Assembly (NCBI RefSeq): GCF_008011855.1 | Contig: NZ_VOUX01000005.1 | Span: forward strand, 1-64,000 | Direction of reading: 5' to 3' | Source of the DNA: Serratia bockelmannii | Lineage (GTDB): Bacteria; Pseudomonadota; Gammaproteobacteria; Enterobacterales; Enterobacteriaceae | DNA length: 64,000 nt | In this document: positions 9,184-18,155 of the stretch, one piece after another | How the letters are laid out: each line of letters starts with the position of its first letter | Position numbering within the stretch: position 1 is the first letter of the stretch | The notes under the pieces: model-generated | Seen by the model: only the letters and a program-made list of their open reading frames with translations | Databases searched by the model: none | What the model was told of the DNA's origin: nothing | Program-made: the position numbers and the translations under genes

Positions 9184-9930
9184 TCAGCTTAACCGGCACA
9201 GGCGGCCGTGCCAACCGTCGGAAGTCTTGTCGGCGATGATAAGACCAGGGGCGTCATCCGGCGCGGCAACCAGAAGCTCTCCCGTTTTATCCCAGATGGC
9301 GCTGCGGCCTGCCGGGATCCAACCACCGGTTGGCGCCGCATGGTTGGCCATCAGCGTGACCATGCCATAACGCCGGGCATAGCCTGCCAGCGTGGCGCTG
9401 TCTTTCGCGTAACCGGCTTCAGATATCAGTACGCCGGCGGCATAAATGTGCGCACCCGCCTGTGCGGCGGCACCCGCGTGGCCAGGTTCCGAAGTGTCGG
9501 CACAGATAGCCAGCGCGATGTGTTGCCGATGCAGCTCCAGCAACGGGCCACCCTCTCCGGGCGAGAAGTATTGCTGTTCCGCGCCGTGCAGATGCTGTTT
9601 GGAATAGACGGCCACCGTGCCGTTGGGGTGAAAGATCAAGGCGGCGATGTGCAACGCCTGGCCACTGCGCAAGGGCGCGCCGACGATGATCGTCATCTGC
9701 CGCGATTGCGCCGCCGCACTGAGCGGTTGCAGACGCGGATCGTCCAGCGTCAGCGCCAGTTCGGCAGCATTGGCTAATTCATAGCCGCTCAGCGACAGTT
9801 CGGGAAAAACCAGCAGTTGCACCTGCTGATCTGCTGCCCGCGCGATAAATCCAAGGTGACGTTCAAGGTTGCAGGTGATATCGGCCGCAGCGGCGGGGTA
9901 TTGGGCGGCGGCAAGGGTGAGGCAGGACAT
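9184..9930 (-). CDS. Carbon-nitrogen hydrolase (nitrilase superfamily)
   Basis: A 248-residue cytoplasmic protein with the Glu-Lys-Cys catalytic triad of the nitrilase superfamily: Glu in FPELSLSGYE, Lys in YSKQHL, Cys in ALAICADTS. The family hydrolyses amides or nitriles; the substrate cannot be told from the sequence. ATG at 9930 has AGGAGAG seven bases upstream. The stop lies only 26 bp before the exoX start on the same strand, so the two are probably co-transcribed. Confidence 0.85.
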   Translation of the reverse strand: MSCLTLAAAQYPAAAADITCNLERHLGFIARAADQQVQLLVFPELSLSGYELANAAELALTLDDPRLQPLSAAAQSRQMTIIVGAPLRSGQALHIAALIFHPNGTVAVYSKQHLHGAEQQYFSPGEGGPLLELHRQHIALAICADTSEPGHAGAAAQAGAHIYAAGVLISEAGYAKDSATLAGYARRYGMVTLMANHAAPTGGWIPAGRSAIWDKTGELLVAAPDDAPGLIIADKTSDGWHGRLCRLS

Positions 9931-9952
9931 CGGCCATCTCTCCTGTGAGGCA

Positions 9953-9978
9953 ATAAAAAACCCGCCTTGGCGGGTTTA
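9953..9978 (-). terminator. Intrinsic terminator of the 36-aa gene
   Basis: CCCGCC-TT-GGCGGG hairpin. Read on the minus strand it is followed by TTTTTTATTG. It ends transcription from the small gene at 9998-10108 before the nitrilase gene. Confidence 0.85.
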
Positions 9979-9997
9979 ATGACGGATGGAAGGACGC

Positions 9998-10108
9998 TTA
10001 CTCACCAGACGGATGCGCTTTTTTGGCGCGTTTCTCCGCACGTTTCTCGGCTGGGGTTTTCAACGGCTTCTTCTTCGCATTCTTTTTGCTATCCATTCCC
10101 TTACTCAT
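9998..10108 (-). CDS. Lys-rich 36-residue small protein
   Basis: Minus-strand frame ATG 10108 to TAA 9998, 36 codons. The protein begins MSKGMDSKKNAKKKPLK and has 11 Lys and 2 Arg, so it is strongly basic and probably disordered. GAGAGG lies 6 bases upstream and a good terminator follows directly, which supports a real gene. Short basic proteins of this kind are found in enterobacteria, but I cannot assign a function or name. Confidence 0.7.
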   Translation of the reverse strand: MSKGMDSKKNAKKKPLKTPAEKRAEKRAKKAHPSGE

Positions 10109-10257
10109 GATGGCCTCTCGTTACCTATGATTGGGTGGCTTGCTCAGCCATTAACCGCCTAAAGCCAAGAGGATGCAAGCGACAAAGTGAGAGTTGTGTT
10201 TAACCGATTGTTTGTGCGTAAAATTTTGTTTTTGGGTGACCGGGTGCTAAAAATAAA

Positions 10258-10281
10258 TATTATGTTATAATATTACACTTT
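10258..10281 (+). promoter_or_regulatory. Zur-type operator upstream of the dksA paralogue
   Basis: TATGTTATAATATTACACTT closely follows the enterobacterial Zur consensus, a GTTATA-N-TATAAC palindrome. It includes a -10-like TATAAT (10266-10271), so bound Zur would block the promoter. It lies 20-40 bp before the ATG of a zinc-free DksA paralogue, a typical Zur target. Confidence 0.75.
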
Positions 10282-10299
10282 TGGTGTTGGGAGAGCGCA

Positions 10300-10725
10300 A
10301 TGACAGTCATGACGTTACCGGATGCGCAGCAACTACTGGCCATGCCGGATTCTGATTATATGAACTCGGTTCAACGGGCGTTTTTCCGCCAGCTGCTGCA
10401 GGACGAGCGGCAAAAACTGCTGCTGCACATCGATGAGCTGAAAAAAGAGATCGACAGCGGCGAAGCGACGGGCGATGAAGCCGACAAGGCGGCGCGCGAA
10501 GAGGATCTGCGCCTGCTGTTCCGCCAGTTGGATCGCGAAAGCCGCCTGCTGCCGAAAATCGATGCGGCGCTTGCGCGGTTGCAGAACGGCGAGTACGGCT
10601 ACTGCCGGGAAACCGGCGAACCTATCGGGCTGGCGCGTCTGTTGCTGCGCCCGACGGCGGAGCTGAGTATCGAGGCGAAAACCGCGCAGGAGATGCGCGA
10701 GCCGCATATGCGCAAAGGCGGGTAA
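10300..10725 (+). CDS. Zinc-independent DksA paralogue (DksA2-like)
   Basis: A 141-residue DksA/TraR-family protein that would bind RNA polymerase through the secondary channel and act with ppGpp. The coiled-coil tip keeps DxxDxA (Asp59, Asp62, Ala64). Of the four zinc-finger cysteines of DksA only the first remains: the positions read Cys102, Thr105, Ser123, Ala126. This is the pattern I recall for Pseudomonas DksA2, which replaces DksA under zinc starvation. The Zur-like box upstream fits that job. ATG at 10300 has GGGAG upstream. It converges on a LysR gene, with 4 bp between stops. Confidence 0.88.
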   Translation: MTVMTLPDAQQLLAMPDSDYMNSVQRAFFRQLLQDERQKLLLHIDELKKEIDSGEATGDEADKAAREEDLRLLFRQLDRESRLLPKIDAALARLQNGEYGYCRETGEPIGLARLLLRPTAELSIEAKTAQEMREPHMRKGG

Positions 10726-10729
10726 GGTT

Positions 10730-11626
10730 TCAGCCGCCGAGCGTATCCAGCAAGAGATCGAGAAAGCGCCTGACGCGGGGTTCCAGCAGGCGCTTATTCG
10801 GATAGAGCGCCACAATCCTGACTTCTTCACCCTCCACGGCGCGCAGCACCTGCTGCAGACGACCGGCGGCCAAATCCTCCGCAATCATAAACTCCGGCAG
10901 ATACGCGATGCCCAACCCGGCCAAGGCCGCATCGTGCAGCGCTTCTCCGCTGTCCAGCCGCAGGCGGCCGCGAACTGGGGCCTTGACCCATTCGCCGCGC
11001 TCGTCACGCAGCCGCCAGGGCTGTTTTTGGTTGCGGCTGCTGAACAGCAGAGCCTCGTGCCCGGCGAGCGACTCGACGGTATGCGGTTCGCCACGGGCGG
11101 CGAGGTAGGCGGGGGAGGCGCACAGCAGGGCGCGATACCTGGCGAGGGTTCTGGATACCAACCGGGTATCCGGCGCCGTGACGCCGATCCGTACTGCCAA
11201 ATCAAATCCTTCTTCCACGACATCCGCCAGGCGATCGGAAAAACTGATCTCCACCTGCACCTCAGGCCAGGCGACGAGAAATTTCGGCACCAGCGGTAAC
11301 AGGATCCGTCTGCCGAAGGCGGAAGGGGCGGTCAACCGCAGCACTCCGCGTGCGGTGCCCTTGTCGCCGGCCACGCTGGCCTCGGCATCGTCGACCGAAG
11401 CGAGGATCTGCAGGCCACGTCGATAAAACTCTCGTCCCTCGTCGGTCAGGCCAAGCGAACGCGTGGTGCGATGCAACAGCCGCACGCTCAGCCGCTGCTC
11501 CAGACGCGCGATGGCCTTGCCCGCCGCCGAACGCGATAGCCCCATCGTCTGTCCGCCGGCGACAAAACTGCCGGCGTCGACGACGGCCATGAAAACCTGA
11601 ATGTCATTGAGATTCGCCCGTAGCAT
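10730..11626 (-). CDS. LysR-family transcriptional regulator
   Basis: A 298-residue regulator with an N-terminal winged helix-turn-helix (residues 5-65, AGGQTMGLSRSAAGKAIARLE) and a C-terminal periplasmic-binding-protein-like effector domain. It belongs to the subgroup whose members usually control a neighbouring gene, often one for a small oxidoreductase. Start at 11626 has GGAGGG five bases upstream; a longer frame to 11674 lacks one. It is divergent from the Rid-family gene at 11775, a candidate target. Confidence 0.9.
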   Translation of the reverse strand: MLRANLNDIQVFMAVVDAGSFVAGGQTMGLSRSAAGKAIARLEQRLSVRLLHRTTRSLGLTDEGREFYRRGLQILASVDDAEASVAGDKGTARGVLRLTAPSAFGRRILLPLVPKFLVAWPEVQVEISFSDRLADVVEEGFDLAVRIGVTAPDTRLVSRTLARYRALLCASPAYLAARGEPHTVESLAGHEALLFSSRNQKQPWRLRDERGEWVKAPVRGRLRLDSGEALHDAALAGLGIAYLPEFMIAEDLAAGRLQQVLRAVEGEEVRIVALYPNKRLLEPRVRRFLDLLLDTLGG

Positions 11627-11774
11627 GTTGCCCTCCGAGAACCGGTGAAAAGAAAATAAATTTAACATATTCAATATATTAAATGCATCGTCAACGTCGT
11701 TTCAGTGACGACATCCATTCGCCAATCAAACGATTATAGTCGTCATGGAAACGATAAGCGGTTGGAGAAACAGC

Positions 11775-12170
11775 ATGAAAAATGGCATCACGCACTACCA
11801 CCACGGGGTCATTTGGGAAGAGGAGAATGGCGTGTCCCAAGGCTATCGCGTCAAGGATACCCTCTACATCTCTGGGCAGTTTTCCCATGATATGCAGGGG
11901 GAGTTTGTCGGTGCGGGCGATATCGAACGGCAAACCCAACAGACGTTGGACAATCTGGATCGGGTATTGGCGGGATTCGGTGCCGAACGTTCGAACCTGG
12001 CGTATGTGGAGATCTACCTGACCGATGTACTGGCGCACTTTGAACCGTGCGTTGCGTTGTTCAAGCGTTATGTCGGCGATCACCGGCCCGCCGGTTCGCT
12101 GATCGGCGTCACCGGGTTGGCTTCGCCTGAGCAATTGGTGGAGATCAGTGCGATCGCGCACCTTAACTGA
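11775..12170 (+). CDS. Rid-family (YjgF/YER057c/UK114) protein lacking the RidA arginine
   Basis: A 131-residue trimeric Rid-fold protein. RidA itself hydrolyses reactive enamines/imines such as 2-aminoacrylate using Arg105, located in PARS. Here the matching segment is RPAGS, so Gly replaces Arg and RidA-type deaminase activity is not expected. The segment LASPEQLVEISAIA keeps the usual C-terminal strand. ATG at 11775 has GGAG eight bases upstream. A partner is not evident; the divergent LysR gene may regulate it. Confidence 0.85.
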   Translation: MKNGITHYHHGVIWEEENGVSQGYRVKDTLYISGQFSHDMQGEFVGAGDIERQTQQTLDNLDRVLAGFGAERSNLAYVEIYLTDVLAHFEPCVALFKRYVGDHRPAGSLIGVTGLASPEQLVEISAIAHLN

Positions 12171-13280
<1,110 letters not shown>

Positions 13281-13282
13281 CG

Positions 13283-13320
13283 CAAAAACCCGCCGTAATG
13301 GCGGGGTTTTTTGTTATTTT
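13283..13320 (+). terminator. Intrinsic terminator of pip
   Basis: CCCGCC-GTAAT-GGCGGG stem with TTTTTTGTTATTTT. Confidence 0.9.
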
Positions 13321-13380
13321 AAGCCTTAAACCACTCAGACAACAGTTGGCGTCACGGATGTGATGAAATTTTAAGGGGAT

Positions 13381-13653
13381 ATGATGGTAGGTCGTAGAAG
13401 CCCGTCAGAGTATAGGACAATAAAAGCAGAAGTCTTTCCTGATCCAATCCGGAAACGTGGAAGACTGCATCCGCTTCCCGGTCAGCCGGGATTTCCTACT
13501 AATATGCGGATCGAATGTTCTAAAGCGATTAGAGAACTTCCAGTTGGCACGATTGTTGAACTGGACGTTGTCGTCAAGAATCCGAAAGATGAAAACGATA
13601 CTGAACATCTTTACAGCAGTTACAAATGGGACTACAGGGTAGTCGAAAAATAA
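13381..13653 (+). CDS. Hypothetical 90-residue protein
   Basis: I do not recognise it. A small soluble protein without signal peptide, Arg/Pro-rich at the N-terminus, with a C-terminal beta-rich segment (VGTIVELDVVV...YKWDYRVVEK) that could be a small OB- or SH3-like fold. ATG-ATGG at 13381 follows AAGGGG. Codon use is more AT-rich than in the surrounding backbone genes. The lipoprotein gene at 13674 starts 20 bp after its stop, suggesting one transcript. Confidence 0.6.
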   Translation: MMVGRRSPSEYRTIKAEVFPDPIRKRGRLHPLPGQPGFPTNMRIECSKAIRELPVGTIVELDVVVKNPKDENDTEHLYSSYKWDYRVVEK

Positions 13654-13673
13654 ATTTCACAAGGAACCTTAGG

Positions 13674-14099
13674 GTGAATAAGTTCAAAAAAGCAGTTGTT
13701 TTAGTAATTAGTACGGGCCTTGTTGGTTGTGCCGGAATGCGAATTCCAGATTACAGCGAAGTTAAAACTAGTCCGTTTTATTCAGAATGTCGCGATTTCG
13801 CAATGGATGTATACAAAAACAACGGTTATTCAGATATCGGTAAAACTGTGATTCTTGGCATGAACGATAACAAAGCCCAAGCTATCGTATCTGGATGTGT
13901 TGTCACGATGGGGAAACCTACATTAGCCGAAGCAAAAGCCGACATGAACAAAAAGGCTACAGCATATGGAATTGTCAGCGGAGCTTGTTACGACGCTTCG
14001 TGTAGGGTCGATACTGAACAACAGATGAAAGCTTACACGTTGGGAAGTTACTATGCAGCTGCTAAGAAATTTCCAGCCCAGATGAAAGCCAACTTCTAA
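13674..14099 (+). CDS. Hypothetical lipoprotein
   Basis: A 141-residue protein with a lipoprotein signal: basic N-terminus NKFKK, hydrophobic core, lipobox LVGC with the lipidated Cys near residue 20. The mature part has four more cysteines (FYSECRD, VSGCVV, GACYDASC) that could form two disulfides in the periplasm. Start is GTG at 13674 with AAGGA eight bases upstream. No function recognised. AT-rich like its upstream neighbour; a terminator follows at once. Confidence 0.65.
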   Translation: MNKFKKAVVLVISTGLVGCAGMRIPDYSEVKTSPFYSECRDFAMDVYKNNGYSDIGKTVILGMNDNKAQAIVSGCVVTMGKPTLAEAKADMNKKATAYGIVSGACYDASCRVDTEQQMKAYTLGSYYAAAKKFPAQMKANF

Positions 14100-14132
14100 A
14101 AACAAGGGGAGCAATTACTCACCTTGTTTTTA
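14097..14132. terminator. Bidirectional terminator after the lipoprotein gene
   Basis: AAAACAAGG...GAG pairs with CTCACCTTGTTTTT, giving an A-rich 5' arm and a T-rich 3' arm. Confidence 0.75.
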
Positions 14133-14139
14133 GTGTAAG

Positions 14140-14725
14140 CCTCACACCACCTTCCTGGGAGGTGGTGATAGTTTCAGTGAGGCTCTAGTTTCCAGGAACC
14201 CCATGCCGGAATATTTCAGCTTACTCACCGCAGGTAAGAAGTAAATCACCAACATGGGTTTATACAGGAATTCACTACATGTGTTCTGGCGTTGCAAATA
14301 CCTCCTGATCTGGACGGCGGAAGTATCGATTTGAAATACTCCGCGACAAGGTAGGCAAAGAGCTCTCTCGAACAATTTACATCCTTTGCAACATGAAGGA
14401 CTGTGAGGTTCTGGAGCTAAATATTTAGCCAGTTCATGGCATCTGGTCGTTAAAGTCCAACCGAATCTATTGATTTTTACGTTGATGGGCATCCTAAAAG
14501 GGCGCTGTGTAATTTGCTTTTACAATCGTTCCGCCACATACGAAAGAAGCTAAGGTGTAACAATTTTTAGGCAAAGGGTTACTTTGTCGATGCGGTCGGA
14601 GTAAACGAGGAATTATCAAACGATATGTGAAGCATCAGGGTAAAAAGGATCAAGAGATCGAACAGTAGATGGAGTTATTGAAGGATTAACTCGATGCCCC
14701 CTTCTAGGGGGCATCGAGTTAAGTC
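14140..14725 (+). pseudogene. Decayed IS200/IS605-type transposase (tnpA) remnant
   Basis: Pieces of an IS200-type Y1 transposase can be read on the plus strand across frameshifts and stops: SLHVFWRCKYLLIW near 14268, KYRFEILRDKVGKELSR in another frame, LMGILKGR near 14480 (the typical TnpA segment), and RHIRKK..AKGYFVDAVG near 14530-14595, matching the family's PHLRKRYWG..WARGYF. A hairpin at 14148-14170 (CACCACCT/AGGTGGTG) and a long one at 14686-14722 (TAACTCGATGCCCCC and its complement) sit at the ends, as expected for left- and right-end hairpins of this group, although the right one may equally be a terminator. It is inactive. Confidence 0.7.
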
Positions 14726-14746
14726 GCTTCCTCAGGAAGTGGTCTT

Positions 14747-14977
14747 TTATTTGACCTTCGGCTCGTACGGCAGGCGCGAAAACCTGTGGGATTCCGCGCG
14801 GTAGTGCGCCACGCGCTCGCGAAAATAGTCGCGCAGCGGCTCCGGCTGCTCGCGCTCCACCACTTCCGGGATCACCGGCATGTTGTAGCGCTCTTTGTAC
14901 GCCACGCCTGAGGCGGCGAGATCCACATTCACCCTGTCCATCTCTTCTTTGGACAACTCGGCCAGATTGTAAACCAC
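14747..14977 (-). CDS. holE: DNA polymerase III theta subunit
   Basis: A 76-residue protein, exactly the length of E. coli HolE, which binds the epsilon proofreading subunit in the polymerase III core. [20 protein letters not shown] and [15 protein letters not shown] match HolE closely and the C-terminus RLPYEPKVK is nearly identical. The start is GTG at 14977, with AAGGAG six bases upstream; in-frame ATGs further up would add 8 or more unconserved residues. Confidence 0.95.
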   Translation of the reverse strand: MVYNLAELSKEEMDRVNVDLAASGVAYKERYNMPVIPEVVEREQPEPLRDYFRERVAHYRAESHRFSRLPYEPKVK

Positions 14978-15097
14978 CTTATGCTCCTTACTTTGCCGCA
15001 TTGAATCTGCGCAGAAGGTAATCCACCCGGCGGCGCTTGGCAAGCCCGTTGCGCCGCCGTCGCGAGCGATATTTATCCAGGAGTAATGCAATCTATT

Positions 15098-15175
15098 TAT
15101 TCTTTTAAATAAGAATGATTCGCTTTTTGATTAAAATAAAAGATGGAAATAATTATCATGTTAATTCTCAATGCG
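15098..15175 (+). promoter_or_regulatory. AT-rich ftnA upstream region with Fur-like hexamers
   Basis: Between holE and ftnA (14978-15317) there is no gene. AATAAGAATGATTCGC and AATAATTATCATGTTAATTC resemble overlapping Fur hexamers (GATAAT). In E. coli Fur activates ftnA from an extended upstream site, so a similar arrangement is plausible. No exact match to a 19-bp Fur box is present. Confidence 0.35.
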
Positions 15176-15317
15176 AGGTTAATGTTTTAACTTAATGATA
15201 TTAAAGTGTTTTATAATAAATGTGATTTGAGTGTAAATAAGGTGTTTTTATTTTTACGGCGGCAGGGCATAATGCGCGGAAATTAAATTCATGACCTGCA
15301 AAATAAAAGGAATCATT

Positions 15318-15836
15318 ATGCTGACGCAAGAAATGACTCAAAAGCTGAATGAGCAACTGAATCTGGAGTTCTACTCCGCCAACCTGTACCTGCAGATGAG
15401 CGCATGGTGCAGCGATAAAGGCTTTGAAGGCGCCGCCGCATTCCTTAAAGAGCACTCTCAGGAAGAGATGCAGCATATGCAACGTCTGTTCGACTACCTG
15501 AGCGACACCGGCTCTCTGCCGCTGCTGGGCAGCATCGCCGCGCCGCCGGTGGCGTTCGAATCGCTGGCGGACGTGTTCCAGCAGACCTACGAACACGAAC
15601 AGCTGATCACCCGTCAGATCAACGAACTGGCGCACGCCGCCATGACCGCACACGATTACTCCACCTTCAATTTCCTGCAGTGGTACGTGGCGGAGCAGCA
15701 CGAAGAAGAGAAACTGTTCAAATCCGTGCTGGATAAGCTGGCGCTGGTGGGCACCAGCGGCAAAGGCCTGTTCTTCATCGACAAAGATCTGAAGAAAATG
15801 GGCGCGATGGGCCAGGGCGGCAACGGCCAGGTTTAA
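15318..15836 (+). CDS. ftnA: Non-haem ferritin A
   Basis: A 172-residue four-helix ferritin that stores iron in the cytoplasm as a 24-mer. Ferroxidase ligands are recognisable: Glu in [14 protein letters not shown], Glu/His in EEMQHM near residues 50-53, and Glu/Gln in QHEEEKLF. It is a few residues longer than E. coli FtnA (165) through a Gly/Met-rich C-terminus. ATG at 15318 follows AAAGGAATCATT. A strong terminator lies 20 bp downstream. Confidence 0.96.
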   Translation: MLTQEMTQKLNEQLNLEFYSANLYLQMSAWCSDKGFEGAAAFLKEHSQEEMQHMQRLFDYLSDTGSLPLLGSIAAPPVAFESLADVFQQTYEHEQLITRQINELAHAAMTAHDYSTFNFLQWYVAEQHEEEKLFKSVLDKLALVGTSGKGLFFIDKDLKKMGAMGQGGNGQV

Positions 15837-15854
15837 TCCGCATCAGAACATCGA

Positions 15855-15894
15855 AAAACCGCGCGCGGGCGAGCCTGACGCGCGGTTTTTTTTA
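15855..15894 (+). terminator. Intrinsic terminator of ftnA
   Basis: CCGCGCG / CGCGCGG stem with a 13-14-base loop and a run of eight T. Confidence 0.9.
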
Positions 15895-16023
15895 CCCTGC
15901 GTTTATCGCGGTTATGCGGCGATACGTGCTGCCGGATCGCAAAATGCCAGTGATGCGCTCGACTTGCCGCAGCGTGGTCGTTATGATTTACCGCGATACG
16001 CTACAGGGATGGTAGAGTCAAAA

Positions 16024-16058
16024 CAGCGGGTTAGCCGATATAACCCGTTTTTCTGTTT
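16024..16058 (+). terminator. Second, orphan terminator upstream of yobA
   Basis: CGGGTTA-GCCGATA-TAACCCG followed by TTTTTCTG. It lies 130 bp after the ftnA terminator and 100 bp before yobA, in a stretch (15895-16161) that has no open reading frame with a ribosome site. It could end a short untranslated RNA or act as an attenuator for yobA. Confidence 0.6.
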
Positions 16059-16161
16059 ACCCGTGGCGCAATCATTTGCGGTGGGTTGGGGCCGCTGATA
16101 CATCGCCTTGGCTGTGGCCTTAACCCTTATGACCCTCTTTATACTGTTAAGGGATACCACT

Positions 16162-16545
16162 GTGATCGGTAAAATTCGTTCCTCCTGTCGCCTGCTTTCC
16201 ACCGTTTTCGTCCTGTTCGTCGGCCTGTCTTCGCAGCAAGCGCTGGCGCACGCCCACCTGAAAGTGGAAACGCCGAAGGCCGACGCCAGCGTCAGCCCGG
16301 CGCCGAAGGCGCTGACCCTCAGCTTCTCCGAAGGCATCGAGCCGAACTTCAGCGGCGTGAAAATCACCGGCCCGGACAACGCCGTGGTGAAAACCGGCAA
16401 GCTGCAGCTCGATCCGAACAATAACACCCAGGTCAACGTGCCGATCGACGGCGAGCTGAGCGCGGGCAAATACAACGTCAGCTGGCATGTGGTGTCGGTC
16501 GACGGGCACAAAACCAAAGGCCAGTACAGCTTCACCGTAAACTGA
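16162..16545 (+). CDS. yobA: Periplasmic copper-binding CopC-family protein YobA
   Basis: A 127-residue protein with a signal peptide ending ...QQALA and a mature chain beginning HAHL, so the N-terminal His can bind Cu(II) as in CopC. The second copper segment WHVVSVDGHKTKGQYSF near the C-terminus is as in E. coli YobA (124 aa). Start is GTG at 16162, with AAGGGA upstream. yebZ begins 2 bp after its stop, and the pair acts together as a CopC/CopD copper-handling unit. Confidence 0.93.
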   Translation: MIGKIRSSCRLLSTVFVLFVGLSSQQALAHAHLKVETPKADASVSPAPKALTLSFSEGIEPNFSGVKITGPDNAVVKTGKLQLDPNNNTQVNVPIDGELSAGKYNVSWHVVSVDGHKTKGQYSFTVN

Positions 16546-16547
16546 TC

Positions 16548-17429
16548 GTGAGTCTGGCGACCCTGTTCGTTCTGTGTCGCTTGGTGCACTTTGCGGCGGT
16601 GATGCTGATGTTCGGCATCAGTCTGTTCACCGCCTTATTGTCACCGCAGCGCCTCTCCCCGATCCTCTCCCGCGATGTGCGACCGCTGCTGCTTGCCGGC
16701 ACCTGGATTGCCGGGCTTTCCGCCGTGGCGCTACTGGCCATTCAGGCCGGGCAAATGGGCGACGGTTGGCAAGACGCTTGGCGGCTGGAGGTCTGGTGGG
16801 CGGTACTCGGCACCACCTTCGGCGAAGTGTGGCGTTGGCATTTGGGCCTGTCGCTGCTGGCGATCCTGAGCCTGCTGCTGCCGGAAAGGCCGCGCGCGCA
16901 GGCGTTGGCGCTGTGTTCGGCACTGCTGCTGGTGAGCCTGGCGTTTATCGGCCACGCGGCGATGCACGAAGGTACGCTGGGCGCGCTGCACCGCGCCAAC
17001 CATGCGGTGCACCTGCTGGCCGCCGGCTACTGGTTCGGCAGCCTGGCGCCGCTGCTGGTTTGCCTGCGCTACCTGCAGCCGCCGCAGTGGCGCAGCGACG
17101 CCATCACCACGCTGATCCGTTTCTCGCGCTGGGGGCATCTGGCGGTGGCGGCGGTGATCGTCACCGGCATCGTCAACAGCCTGATCATTCTCGGCGGTTG
17201 GCCGCTCAACCTCGGCTCGCCTTATCAGCGCCTGCTGCTGATCAAAACCGCGCTGGTGGCGCTGATGGTGATGGTGGCGCTGGCCAATCGCTACGCCATC
17301 GTGCCGGCAATGAGCCGCGTGCCGGCGCTGGCGCAGCGCGGCGTGGTGCTAGCCTGCTGGCTCGAAGTCGGGCTGGGGATGGCGGTGCTGCTGCTGGTCA
17401 GTTTATTTGCAACCTATGCGCCGGTTTGA
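16548..17429 (+). CDS. yebZ: CopD-family inner membrane protein YebZ
   Basis: A 293-residue protein with about eight membrane helices, of the CopD/PcoD family, thought to move copper across the inner membrane in concert with the CopC-like YobA. Conserved helix-associated His are seen in CRLVHFAAVML, GHAAMHEG and LHRANHAVHLLAAGYWFG. Start GTG at 16548 lies 2 bp beyond the yobA stop, so translation is probably coupled. Confidence 0.92.
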   Translation: MSLATLFVLCRLVHFAAVMLMFGISLFTALLSPQRLSPILSRDVRPLLLAGTWIAGLSAVALLAIQAGQMGDGWQDAWRLEVWWAVLGTTFGEVWRWHLGLSLLAILSLLLPERPRAQALALCSALLLVSLAFIGHAAMHEGTLGALHRANHAVHLLAAGYWFGSLAPLLVCLRYLQPPQWRSDAITTLIRFSRWGHLAVAAVIVTGIVNSLIILGGWPLNLGSPYQRLLLIKTALVALMVMVALANRYAIVPAMSRVPALAQRGVVLACWLEVGLGMAVLLLVSLFATYAPV

Positions 17430-17498
17430 CATTTCAGCTTGCCGCAGGCCGGCAAGCTGCGGGAAAATCGACGCGAATAGCAACCTTAAGGCCATCAC

Positions 17499-17840
17499 AT
17501 GAAATCGGTATTACTCGGCATTACGCTGCTGGCAACCGCGACCGGCGCGCTGGCGGCAGACAAACTGGTGAACATCACCAAACTGGAGTACGGCAAACAG
17601 TGGGCGTTCACCAAGGAAGAAGTGACGCTGCAGTGCCGCAGCGGCGGCGCGCTGTTCGTGCTCAACAACAGCACTCTGATGCAATACCCGCTCAACGACG
17701 CAGCGGAGCAGCAGGTGAAGAAGGGCCATCAGCGCGCGCAACCGCTGGAGGTGCTCCTGCTGGACGACCCTGCCGAACCAGGGAAAAAAATGAGCCTGGC
17801 GCCGTTCATTGAACGCGCCGAGAAGCTGTGCGCTGACTAA
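17499..17840 (+). CDS. yebY: DUF2511 periplasmic protein YebY
   Basis: A 113-residue protein with a cleavable signal peptide (SVLLGITLLATATGALA, mature from ADKLV). Two Cys (LQCRSGG and the C-terminal KLCAD) probably form a disulfide. In E. coli yebY is the last gene of the yobA-yebZ-yebY group and responds to copper; the order is kept here. ATG at 17499. sdsR lies downstream on the same strand. Confidence 0.9.
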   Translation: MKSVLLGITLLATATGALAADKLVNITKLEYGKQWAFTKEEVTLQCRSGGALFVLNNSTLMQYPLNDAAEQQVKKGHQRAQPLEVLLLDDPAEPGKKMSLAPFIERAEKLCAD

Positions 17841-17971
17841 CCGCTTGTTTGCCAACGCCTTGCCCAACGTGCGCGGATTGATGCGCATTTGCCGCATAGT
17901 TATTTCGTCACGAAACTATCACGCGGCCGCCGGGCGGCTGGCAAAACTGGCGCGGTAGGCTACTCTTAAAG

Positions 17972-18078
17972 TGCACGGCTGAACAAGCCCTGCATTAAAT
18001 GCCAACTTTTAGCGCACGGCTCTCTCCCAAGAGCCATTTCCCTAGACCGAATATAGGAATCGTATTCGGTCTTTTTTT
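17972..18078 (+). ncRNA. sdsR: SdsR (RyeB) small regulatory RNA
   Basis: The stretch CTGCATTAAATGCCAAC, then TTTTAGCGCACGGCTCTCTC and CCAAGAGCCATTTCCCT match E. coli SdsR almost base for base, ending in the terminator ACCGAATA...TATTCGGTC plus seven T. SdsR is a sigma-S-dependent Hfq-binding RNA that represses, among others, mutS and ompD. A sigma-S-like -10 (GCTACTCTTAA, 17959-17969) sits at the right distance; the 5' end is estimated. As in E. coli it lies next to yebY. The antisense RyeA would be on the other strand, but I cannot define it. Confidence 0.9.
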
Positions 18079-18097
18079 GTGTGATTGATTTATAAGT
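18051..18097 (+). repeat. Left attachment-site repeat (attL) in the sdsR terminator
   Basis: 47 bp from ATATAGGAATCGTATTC through GTGATTGATTTATAAGT, repeated imperfectly at 21524-21568. The copy includes the sdsR terminator stem and T-run, so integration keeps sdsR intact. Two copies of TTACTCGAA (18119-18127, 18130-18138) just inside the island could be integrase arm sites. Confidence 0.75.
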
Positions 18098-18155
18098 CTT
18101 TTTTTGAAAAAATCGGAATTACTCGAAATTTACTCGAATTTTGATATTCGGTTTT

